Below are positions 44,425-55,400 of a stretch of 64,000 nucleotides of DNA, in pieces. Made by a program: the position numbers and the translations under genes. This stretch comes from Tubiluchus corallicola. Taxonomy: Eukaryota > Priapulida > Priapulimorpha > Priapulimorphida > Tubiluchidae. A model generated the notes under the pieces. The model searched no databases, had not been told where the DNA came from, and saw only the letters and a program-made list of their open reading frames with translations. Location: positions 297,986 through 361,985 of the forward strand of contig JAQGDQ010000226.1 in NCBI GenBank assembly GCA_030141605.1. Reading direction: 5' to 3'. Every line of letters begins with the position of its first letter. Position 1 is the first letter of the stretch.

Positions 44425-45645
44425 ATTGTCTAAACATTAGTTCAGAACAAAGAATGCTCTAACATATTGAAAACTATAATAGCCTTTTTAGATTAAATAA
44501 TAATTAATATTATAATAAATAATAATAATAACATTACTCAAAGTTCGTTAAACTTTCAAAGCTACACGCGGTTCAGTGAATCTACTAAGATTGGCAATGG
44601 TGCCTTTTTGTCACATTCGCATGGCCGATGAATAGAATGCTGCACCGTGATAAGTGCTGTGTTAGTTTCTGACATCGTTTCGTGACATCACGCGTTTAAA
44701 CAGTACTGTAACACTTATGCAAATGTGCTTGATGCGCAAGAAAAGATGCCTGCCGTTAATTAACTTTCTGTACTAATTATTCAAATATAGGAAACAATTG
44801 CTAACTTTTATAAGCAAGAAAATGTATATTTTGGACAGTAAATTGAAATGAGATTGAGTCTAAATAATCGTCCGGTCTTCCTTTAAGTACAACTGTTAAT
44901 ATTCATGTATTTAAGATTGTACAGAAATTTATATTTCTAACTAAGTGCTTCTTACGTTTGTATTAGTTTATATTGCTTACATAGTAATATTAAAGTCATT
45001 CTCAACATGATGTTACGTAGATATCTATACAGCGAGTAGTCATACTCTAATGCTTCTGCTGTTTGTCTATTATCTGCAGTCTACTAAGTGTTATGTTTCA
45101 TTGATGAGAACGTTCATCAGTTGTTAAAAGTTGTCAGTATATTGTAATATATTTCTTATTCAACAAAAATATGTTTAAGATAACTTTTCGCGTTTAGTTA
45201 CTCCACCAATCATTACATAAATACGTTCACGTGTACTCAGGTTGTTAAATCTTTTTTGAGTTGCTCATATTAACTGTGTTAATTGACAAATGGCCCATAT
45301 TGGCTGTTGATAAGCGCGCCAATGCACCTTTAACTTCGGAATGTGACAGAGATGTTAATTAAAATTGTAATTAGTTTCGGTCATTGCTTTTTTTCAAATA
45401 CATCATAACGTATTAGTGGAAACGTCGTGTTAAGGGAAACACGTAATGTATAAAACGTGATACTGTCAGTGTGAGCATAAATCATTGTAATTTGTCACAT
45501 TATAAGCTTCAGTAATCAAGTTTTAGCAATAAAATTTTAATGTGTAATGTTTCGCCTAAAGGTCAATTTAGCTTTATTTTAAATTAATATTCCTAAGTAG
45601 TCCATCACCTTTTACATTTGCATAGAAATAAATTTCATGAATATA
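44425..45645. other. Unassigned AT-rich DNA
   Basis: No gene or repeat was recognised. Confidence 0.4.
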
Positions 45646-45649
45646 TATG

Positions 45650-45855
45650 TATGTATGTATATATAATAATCTTTATTTGCCATTAAAATACATTGATAAT
45701 CACTGATAAAAACTTTACAGAGATGATCAATCAGTGTTAGTTAATAAAAACTTACACTGCTAAAGGCAAATACGTCAGTGCAATCTAAACTACTGTGCAG
45801 TAATGGAAAGTAACGACGAATAAAATCAAACATATTCACAACTATGCACAAAAAA
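45650..45855 (-). mobile_element. R1-family retroposon copy (3' part)
   Basis: Starts with TA-rich sequence and AATAATCTTTATTTGCCATT, followed by the complement of the ACTGACG-ATTTGCC-AGCAGTGTAAG core. Closest to copy 2 at 3156-3487. Confidence 0.7.
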
Positions 45856-46149
45856 ATGAAAAAAACTATGATTTAATTAATATGGCCGTGGATATATGAA
45901 TTCTGAATTAGTGTGTATGTTGTCGTGCTGGTGTGATGGTATTTCATTCTGCACATAAAATGCACAGCATAGATATGGACGTTTTTTCTCCTCGGCTTCA
46001 ATGAGTATACTCTTATAGTTTAAGCTGTAACTGTTAAACTTCGCTGTTTTGTTTCATTGTTTCTTGCACAATTTTGAAACTTCGTGCACGTATTAATTTG
46101 CGCAATTATCACCTTCAAATGAGCACGCTGTTTTATTTACTGATATATT

Positions 46150-46500
46150 AAATTTAATTTTGTTTTTAGATTTGTTAATTTTGCTCTTATTTATTGTCCA
46201 TTTTTCCCATCGTGACACTGTCATTATTTATCGCATTCTAGTTTTCAATGTCTTAGTGAATTTTGACAAATGAATTTTGTTTTTAGATTTGTTAATTTTG
46301 CCCTTTTATTGTCAACTTTTTTCATTGTGACACTATCACTATTTATTGCATTCTAGTTTTCAGTATCTTAGTGAATTTTGACAAATTAATTTTGTTTTTA
46401 GATTTGTTAATTTTGCCCTTTTATTGTCAACTTTTTTCATTATGACACTGTCACTATTTATCGCATTATATTTTCCAGTATCTTAGTGATGTATTTTAGT
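46150..46500. repeat. About 118-bp tandem repeat, three copies
   Basis: Three diverged units with TTTTGTTTTTAGATTTGTTA, TTATTGTC...TTTTTTC and GACACTRTCACTATTTAT. Confidence 0.85.
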
Positions 46501-46632
46501 AATTTTTAGCATCTTAATGGTTTGCAAAATCACTACTCTGTTTGGTGTAATTAGTCTGTGTGGAAAACAGTCTCACACTGACTAATTTTAAAGTGCACTT
46601 TTTGTGTCTTTTTCCGGTATTAAATTAGTTTG

Positions 46633-47935
46633 TAATGCACAGATCACGGACACGTGAAACAAAGGATTATGCAGTCTAACTTAAGTGCACTTAATGCACA
46701 GATCACGGACACGTGAAACAAAGGATTATGCAGTCTAACTTAAGTGCACTTAATGCACAGATCACGGACACGTGAAACAAAGGATTATGCTGTCTAACTT
46801 AAGTGCACTTAATGCACAGATCATGGACACGTGAAACAAAGGATTATGCAGTCTAACTTAAGTGCACTTAATGCACAGATCACGGACACGTGAAACAAAG
46901 GATTATGCAGTCTAACTTAAGTGCACTTAATGCACAGATCATGGACACGTGAAACAAAGGATTATGCAGTCTAGCCTAAGTGCACTTAATGCACAGATCA
47001 TGGACACGTGAAACAAAGGATTATGCAATCTAACTTAAGTGCATTTAATGCACAGATCATGGACACGTGAAACAAAGGATTATGCAGTCTAACTTAAGTG
47101 CACTTAATGCACAGATCACGGACACGTGAAACAAAGGATTATGCAGCCTAACTTAAGCGCACTTAATGCACAGATCATGGACACGTGATACAAAGGATTA
47201 TGCAGTCTAGCCTAAGTGCACTTAATGCACAGATCATGGACACGTGAAACAAAGGATTATGCAGTCTAACTTAAGTGCACTTAATGCACAGATCATGGAC
47301 ACGTGAAACAAAGGATTATGCAGTCTAACTTAAGTGCATTTAATGCACAGATCATGGACACGTGAAACAAAGGATTATGCAGTCTAACTTAAGTGCACTT
47401 AATGCACAGATCACGGACACGTGAAACAAAGGATTATGCAGCCTAACTTAAGCGCACTTAATGCACAGATCATGGACACGTGATACAAAGGATTATGCAG
47501 TCTAGCCTAAGTGCACTTAATGCACAGATCCTGGACGCGTGAAACAAAGGATTATGCAGTCTAACTTAAGTGCACTTAATGCACAGATCATGGACACGTG
47601 AAACAAAGGATTATGCAGTCTAACTTAAGTGCATTTAATGCACAGATCATGGACACGTGAAACAAAGGATTATGCAGTCTAACTTAAGTGCACTTAATGC
47701 ACAGATCATGGACACGTGAAAGAAAGGATTATGCAGTCTAGCCTAAGTGCACTTAATGCACAGATCATGGACACGTGAAACAAAGGATTATGCTGTCTAA
47801 CTTAAGTGTACTTAATGCACAGATCATGGACACGTGAAACAAAGGATTATGCTGTCTAACTTAAGTGTACTTAATGCACAGATCATGGACACGTGAAACA
47901 AAGGATTATGCAGTCTAACTTAAGTGCACTTAATG
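46633..47935. repeat. 59-bp minisatellite, about 22 copies
   Basis: Unit TAATGCACAGATCACGGACA, then CGTGAAACAAAGGATTATGC and AGTCTAACTTAAGTGCACT. The period is exactly 59 bp between the first units. Variants (CATGGACA, AGTCTAGCCTAAG, AGCCTAACTTAAGCG) recur in runs, pointing to block duplication. It is flanked by ordinary sequence sharing GTGTGGAAAA and AGTGCACTTT on both sides. Confidence 0.97.
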
Positions 47936-47936
47936 C

Positions 47937-48146
47937 CAAGGAAGACAAGCGAAGCGTGACTTTTACCGGGAAGGCAATGATACGCACTGGCTTGACGCTG
48001 GTTGCGGAGAGAAATGGAATACAACTCAAATATATCCTAATGTTACAAGAAACATAGCAAAATACCAAAAAGAGTTAAATAGCAAGCCGGTTAATGAAGA
48101 AAGTGCTAGCTCCGTGTTTGACTCTGTTGAAGAAGATTCAGATTGA
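47937..48146 (+). CDS. Orphan coding-like segment, 69 codons to a stop
   Basis: Directly after the 59-bp array, a plus frame reads QGRQAKRDFYREGNDTHWLD, then AGCGEKWNTTQIYPNVTRNI, AKYQKELNSKPVNEES and a Ser/Glu/Asp-rich end to TGA at 48144-48146. The composition (Trp, Cys and varied polar residues, acidic C terminus) looks like real protein, unlike the low-complexity frames around it. An in-frame stop lies just upstream in the array, no good acceptor was seen, and I recognise no family. It could be the terminal exon of an unknown plus-strand gene, a retrocopy or chance. It is not in the ORF listing minimum as an ATG-started frame. Confidence 0.35.
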   Translation, partial: QGRQAKRDFYREGNDTHWLDAGCGEKWNTTQIYPNVTRNIAKYQKELNSKPVNEESASSVFDSVEEDSD

Positions 48147-48149
48147 AAA

Positions 48150-48745
48150 GCAAAACATTGCTACTGCCGTTTGAATTTCACTAAAAATGAGCTTCACAAT
48201 ACAATGAGAAAAATTCTACGAAATTAGCCTGTGTGGAAAATTAGTCTAAAATAGTCTAATTTTGATAGTGCACTTTGAAAAGTTGGTTTGAAAATTAGTC
48301 TCAAATAGAACTAGAATTAAACTAAACAGTGCAGCTAATCCAGCCGCGTATGATGTAAGAAAAGTACAAGTTAATTACTCTACAAAATGGGTGGATGACT
48401 TAGTTGATCATATGGTCGTTCGTCACCCCCACTTCACAGTAATTACATTTCTTTCTACATATACTTCAAAATATCCTTCGCTTTACTACATTTTAAAGCT
48501 ATATGAATGTTTCTACGTAGTGTTGAACTCACGGAAGATAAGTAAATGTACATGTATCTTATCTTACCTTATCTTATTTATAAACACAAAGAATTTACAA
48601 TGCAAGGTAAAGAAATACACTGCACATCACACGTGTAAAATAAAAATAATTTAAAAGAGAAATATAATTATTATAATCTTAATGTCAATATTGCTATGAA
48701 TGACAATGGCACAAACCAACAAGCAATTAAATTTTGAAACCAACC
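48150..48745. other. Unassigned AT-rich DNA
   Basis: Contains TTATCTTACCTTATCTTATTTA near 48558, which resembles LINE 3' tails of (ATCTT)n type. No gene is supported. An 87-residue plus frame here is AT-driven. Confidence 0.35.
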
Positions 48746-48749
48746 GTGG

Positions 48750-48824
48750 AAGATAGGAGTGGATTTGAACCAGGAACGTTATGTTTACACATTAGACGCC
48801 TTGGATCACTAGGCCGACATATCT
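48750..48824 (-). tRNA. tRNA-like sequence (pseudogene or SINE head)
   Basis: On the minus strand there is an A-box-like CGGCCTAGTGA and a perfect B box GGTTCAAATCC about 45 bp downstream. The ends AGATATG and CCTATCT pair at six of seven positions over a 75-nt span. The T arm and anticodon arm pair poorly, so a functional tRNA is unlikely. Confidence 0.35.
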
Positions 48825-48829
48825 CTAGT

Positions 48830-51800
48830 GGTCAAGACAGTCCAATGTTCATCTTTTATAGCTGACCAACCAAATTCGGCATTTCCAATGTTAGATCGCT
48901 CACTAATTAGATTAATTTCCCGTCTTTCAAGTTTGGTATCCACATTTATTTAATTGTTGGATTGTACTACCACTATTAATAACAAGCTTAACATTATAGG
49001 CCTAATATTTAATGTAATAGTTACATACATAAGTTTTGGGTCAAAATTAATGAAGATTATGGCACGGGGGACGAGGGAACGACGCCTAATCCCGACTCAC
49101 GGCAAAACGTGTCTGAAACAAAGACTACAACATTCTGTACTGGATCTTGGTTATCAATGTTTACGTTCTGGGAAAAGACGATTACTTTACATAAAATTTG
49201 TGTACTGTCAGATGCCTCCATCTAGTGGTAAAGTTTTTAAGCAGCCAAACGCTAGGTGATGAAGCAAGTCAGTTGGTATGGGCCGGTCAAACTGTTACAG
49301 CTTAGACATTAGATGAGAAAGAGCAAAAAATGTATGTGCAAAACTGTATTAATCTCTTTTGAAATGTTTTTTGAGTTTAAAATATATCCACAAATAGCTA
49401 TAATTACTTTGAAAGCTAAAACTTGTAATGTCAGATTTCAATAATTTTACTTACATTATGACAGATTGAATGTACCTTGTCGACGAATCATACCATATAG
49501 GAACAAGTGTTAAATATCTAAAAGAATTTTGGCAATAAAAGTGACATAATTTTCTACGAATATTTAGTACTGGCGTCTTCTTTGACATTGGGGTATAATC
49601 CACCACACACGTCTCACGCAAATAAAAACAAAAAGAAAAAATAGTTGCTATTTAAGACTCGATTTAATATAGACAAAGAATTTTAATATATTTAATGACA
49701 TACATATAAAGCTGACACATTTACAATGCAAATAATATAGACTACAACGTTTCTGAAAAAATTAAGCAAAACGTATTTCCATTATCAAACGTTAAACACT
49801 AAACTAAGAGGGCGTGCTGAATGGGCGAGATATCGCAGGGCTAGCAAGTGAGATAAAGAGTTCCCATATTACACTGACGTAATTTACAGTAAAATATTAT
49901 TTCGAAAATTTATCCCATATAGATTTAGAATAATTAGAATTTCATACAGAGTCAGTAAAACAGTGCATACTCAAGCTCAGCTGATGCTAGCAAGGTACAA
50001 TAGCTTACTTTAATATGCAAAATGCTTCTAAGAACCAAATAAAAATTCTAAGCTAAATTGTGATGGTTTCGTAAAAAATATTTGTGTTGGTTAAAATCGT
50101 GAGTGAGCGAATTACAAATATTTGCTACAATCAATTATTTATTTCCCAGTTGCTTCTTTAATAATAACAAGACAGCCAGTAAGCAATAGTAAGATATTTT
50201 CTTATTAATTTATAATAAAGATCGTAAATGAAACATACTTCATGACGACCTTAGTAATACACAACAAAGACATCGGGAATAAAAAGAAATCAAAAATTAA
50301 GAAACCAGAAAAAGAAATCAAGAGCCCAATGTTTCAAACAGCCACCGTAGTTTTTCTTCAAATTAACGAATAAGAAAAAAATCGCGAGAAATTGCTAAAA
50401 GTACTAAAAGTAATTTCTTGGGAATTTTTGTTTACATTATTAACACAAAAAGGATGTCACATTAAAAAGGATACAAACACAATGGAAAACACAGCAGATA
50501 AAAATACAAAACAGTATGGTGATTTTATACTTGTGTGTATCTGCTGAGTTTTCTTAAATTACTTGTATCCTCTTTAGTGTGATTCCTTCCAAAAAAAATT
50601 AGCTTTCTAGTTCTAATAATTCCTCGTGACTATTTTTCGTTCACCTAAAGAACTATGGTTGTAGTCTGATATGTTTGGCGCTTTTTTCTTGTTGTTTAAT
50701 TGCGGCATTTTTTATCATTGTCGCTGTTCTTGTTCAAGAAATAAACTAGAAATTTCAAAATTGTTAGCTAAAGGATACAAGCACTCAGGAAACCATTTTA
50801 AGTAATTACTCGCCAACATGGCTTGGTCACGAAATGTACCATTTACACACTTCACTTACTAAGTTACAAGTCAAACTCTTGCAAAACATGGGAGTTGACA
50901 ACATGTTTGTTTAACCTTCTCCACGCTACAATTATGGATCACATTTTTAGCGATCCATCCCACTGTAGAACGAGCTCTACAAATCTGCCAATGCAAGCAG
51001 CAAAAAAAATTTACAACTCTTATGTCGACTTTGACACACCACAATAATAATTTCCTAGATTAAAATCAACAGTGGCTTCACATTTGCCACGCGAAAAAAC
51101 GAAATTATTTACAGAAAAGTAACGCCTACTACGTTTTAAAAAAAATGAACTGTACAGCTAACATGACTGTGCAACATGATGCTTAAGCAGAAACATTACA
51201 GAATGGTATTCATATGAACAAAAACTCTTCTCAACATATATCATAAACTCTTAACGTCATATATTGGGTACCTTAGAGATTCTTAGCAGCAGTTGCGTAT
51301 ACATGGGATATAATGTAATAACAGAATGAAAAGCGTACTGTAAGTGCCGAATATAATAATAAGCGATTTAAGATAGTAAATCTAGTCTCGAACGAGACCA
51401 AACTTGTCTCCTCTATAGAAGAAGGACCAGACAAGAAGTAGGACACAGCAGAGGCTTAACTCTTTTACGTCAGTCCCTATATTAGCCATCATGCATAAAG
51501 GTGCATTAGATACATGCATAAAGGTGCATTAGGAACACCAAGCCTTTCAGAATTCCAGAAAATGGTGATGATCGCGAAAATGCGAAAAGTTACTGATACT
51601 TGGCTGGTCCACATTAGCGACGTAATTATGTACGTTGACAATGCCAGACTAAGATACCAATAACCTTTGACCTACAGCGCTGCACTACAAATTTGCATGC
51701 TCGTAGAGTAACTCTGAAAAAGCTTAATAATTAACAATGCCAGAAATAGGATGCGCACTTGAATTTTTGCAATTTGAATGTAAAACTTTGCGACAGATTT

Positions 51801-52400
51801 GTCTTTTTAAAGTGTAAAAGTAAAGTGGTTTAAACGCAGACTGCTACAGAGTAAATCGGGTATACAAAGAAATATCAATATTATACAGTCCGTGAATTAT
51901 TTCACTATCAAAAGTGTTCCAAAAAGACATTTCTAAGTCGTTTGCTATAGCCATTCAACAAGCCTCTTACAATTTGATGACATGATTTAGAAGTTAATTC
52001 GATCACGTCTTTTGCATGCAAAACGTCGTGTGCAGAGTTCACTCGTGTGCATCTGCATGGACGTCAAAAGCCAAGAATAGATAAACTCTCTCTAACTACG
52101 TAGATAAAAGAATGATTAATATAAAAAGCTTTGACAAAGAGTCTTGCTACACTACTATGCACTTTGAGACATACATGTACGTGTATGTATATTCACAACA
52201 TTTAAAAACATTACATACGTTTAATCGTAAGCAATTATATGCGACGAACAGCATATACAGAATATTAATAAAATAACAGCGCATTTTCACAACTGCTTAC
52301 GATTTTTAGCCATAGCTGGCGCTAAAGCTGCATGTACGTCGAGTCGAAACCAAGTTTAGAACGCTAAAAACGCTGAAGCTCTCACACCAATACCGTAACC
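48830..52400. other. Long AT-rich region 3' of the CLASP gene
   Basis: It probably includes CLASP 3' UTR next to 52402, but no AATAAA on the minus strand close to the stop was noticed. Short frames (for example 48954-49259 and 50823-51047) match nothing known to me. Confidence 0.4.
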
Positions 52401-52401
52401 T

Positions 52402-52452
52402 CTATCTAGCTGTCTGCTGTGATCGTTTCATGTACAAGTTCAACAGTTTTAG
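52402..52452 (-). CDS. CLASP terminal exon
   Basis: The acceptor GTCTGTTTCAG at 52453 precedes 16 codons LKLLNLYMKRSQQTAR and TAG at 52402-52404. It joins in phase 0 to the exon ending TLNGSK at 56029. The family motif K(M/L)KLLNLYIKRAQ makes the assignment firm despite the small size. It is separated from the previous exon by 3.6 kb, of which 2 kb is a minisatellite. Confidence 0.9.
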   Translation of the reverse strand, partial: LKLLNLYMKRSQQTAR

Positions 52453-55400
52453 CTGAAACAGACAAAATTAAACTTATTCAGGAATCTGAAAAAACAAACA
52501 ATGTGGATTATCACGCATACTACTAATACCCACCCATGTACCAAGTTTGACTGGCTTGCCCCAGTGGCCTGCAATTATCATGCATACTACTAATACCCAT
52601 GTACCAAGTTTGACTGGCTTGCCCCAGTGGCCTGCAATTATCATGCATACTACTAATACCCATGTACCAAGTTTGACTGGCTTGCCCCAGTGGCCTGCAA
52701 TTATGCATACTACTAATACCCATGTACCAAGTTTGACTGGCTTGCCCCAGTGGCCTGCAATTATCATGCATACTACTAATACCCATGTACCAAGTTTGAC
52801 TGGCTTGCCCCAGTGGCCTGCAATTATCATGCATACTACTAATACCCATGTAGCAAGTTTGACTGGCTTGCCCCAGCGGCCCGCAATTATGCATACTACT
52901 AATACCCATGTAGCAAGTTTGACTGGCTTGCCCCAGTGGCCTGCAATTATCATGCATACTACTAATACCCATGTAGCAAGTTTGACTGGCTTGCCCCAGC
53001 GGCCCGCAATTATGCATACTACTAATACCCATGTAGCAAGTTTGACTGGCTTGCCCCAGTGGCCTGCAATTATCATGCATACTACTAATACCCATGTACC
53101 AAGTTTGACTGGCTTGCCCCAGTGGCCTGCAATTATCACGCATACTACTAATACCCATGTACCAAGTTTGACTGGCTTGCCCCAGTGGCCTGCAATTATG
53201 CATACTACTAATACCCATGTACCAAGTTTGACTGGCTTGCCCCAGTGGCCTGCAATTATCATGCATACTACTAATACCCATGTACCAAGTTTGACTGGCT
53301 TGCCCCAGCGGCCTGCAATTATCATGCATACTACTAATACCCATGTACCAAGTTTGACTGGCTTGCCCCAGTGGCCTGCAATTATCACGCATATGGCTTG
53401 CCCCAGTGGCCTGCAATTATGCATACTACTAATACCCATGTAGCAAGTTTGACTGGCTTGCCCCAGTGGCCTGCAATTATGCATACTACTAATACCCATG
53501 TAGCAAGTTTGACTGGCTTGCCCCAGTGGCCTGCAATTATCATGCATACTACTAATACCCATGTACCAAGTTTGACTGGCTTGCCCAGTGGCCTGCAATT
53601 ATCATGCATACTACTAATACCCGTGTACCAAGTTTGACTGGCTTGCCCCAGTGGCCTGCAATTATCATGCATACTACTAATACCCATGTAGCAAGTTTGA
53701 CTGGCTTGGCCCAGTGGCCTGCAATTATCACGCATACTACTAATACCCATGTAGCAAGTTTGACTGGCTTGCCCCAGTGGCCTGCAATTATCATGCATAC
53801 TACTAATACCCATGTACCAAGTTTGACTGGCTTGCCCCAGTGGCCTGCAATTATCATGCATACTACTAATACCCATGTAGAAAGTTTGACTGGCTTGGCC
53901 CAGTGGCCTACAATTATCACGCATACTACTAATACCCATGTAGCAAGTTTGACTGGCTTGCCCCAGTGGCCTGCAATTATCATGCATACTACTAATACCC
54001 ACGTACCAAGTTTGACTGGCTTGGCCCAGCGGCCTGCAATTATCATGCATACTACTAATACCCATGTACCAAGTTTGACTGGCTTACCCCAGTGGCCTGC
54101 AATTATCACGCATACCACTAATACTCATGTACCAAGTTTGACTGGCTTGCCCCAGTGGCCTGCAATTATCACGCATACTACTAATACCCATGTACCAAGT
54201 TTGACTGGCTTGCCCCAGTGGCCTGCAATTATCACGCATACTACTAATACCCATGTACCAAGTTTGACTGGCTTGCCCCAGTGGCCTGCAATTATCACGC
54301 ACACCACTAATACTCATGTACCAAGTTTGACTGGCTTGCCCCAGTGGCCTGCAATTATCATGCATACTACTAATACCCATGTACCAAGTTTGGCTGGCTT
54401 GCCCCAGTGGCCTGCAATTATCATGCATACTACTAATACCCATGTACCAAGTTTGACTGGCTTGCCCCAGTGGCCTGCAATTATGCATACTACTAATACC
54501 CATGTAGCAAGTTTGACTGGCTTGGCCCAGTGGCCTGCAATTATCATGCAAACCTATTACAAATGAAAACAGATGGAAATAGTCAAGACAGGTAGAATGA
54601 GGGTCACACAGACACCGTCACCTCTATCTAACTATCTGCTGCAATTGTTTTATAGGTAATGTGAGAAATTCAAATAAATTTTAGTAATTAAAACGCTTTC
54701 AATTAAAGTTTAAATTATCAAAAGGCTCACTACTTAACCCTAATAGCAACAACTGCAAATCACTAGTGCCAATATTTTTACCTTTTGTGTTTAACACTTA
54801 AAAGCTGTCTGACAGCACATGCCATCCTAAATAAAATACCGAGATACATCTGGAAAAACTTGTAGACTCCGTACTCTACTGTAAGTGACATAAGTTGTAA
54901 AATCATGTGACGGAGGTTGTCTAATAACCAAACAAACGAGTAAGGCAAAAGGGCATCCCTGTTTTCTCCTTGAATATGAGTAGAGAGTGTAGCGTAATTC
55001 TTTGTGTCGTGGCAAAAAAACGTCGTTTCACGTTTACTGTTCAAACTGAAGCTGAAACTTCGAACTCAAGCCTCCCGTAATTCCCACTAGATGGCCCTAA
55101 TGCAGCAGTAGTTTAAAGTGATTTATTAATGTAGGAAAGCCCTATAACAATCGTAACATGTTTAAAACAAAGCGAATTGACATTTTCTACGACCTCGAGC
55201 CTCCCGTAATTCCCACTAGATGGCCCTAATGCCACAGTAGTTTAAAGTTTGATGTTTGTTTGTATTTTGTTTAAGTATGAACTAGTTTTTGCAAATTCCA
55301 ATTTATGTCTATGATTTAGACTATAGTATGCAGCTAGCAATTGCCTTTATAAACAAAGCTATAGTGGGATTCCTAGCAAATGATCTACAAACTGGTACAA

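Noticed and set aside
46633-47935. Regular repeats considered as a CRISPR array
   Set aside because: Units are fully repeated with no unique spacers, and the sequence is eukaryotic.
48750-48824. Functional tRNA gene
   Set aside because: The A and B boxes are good, but the T and anticodon arms do not pair properly. Kept only as a tRNA-like sequence.
52474-54566. Long frames of up to 374 residues on both strands
   Set aside because: Caused by 63- and 60-bp repeat units being multiples of three. The region is the last CLASP intron.
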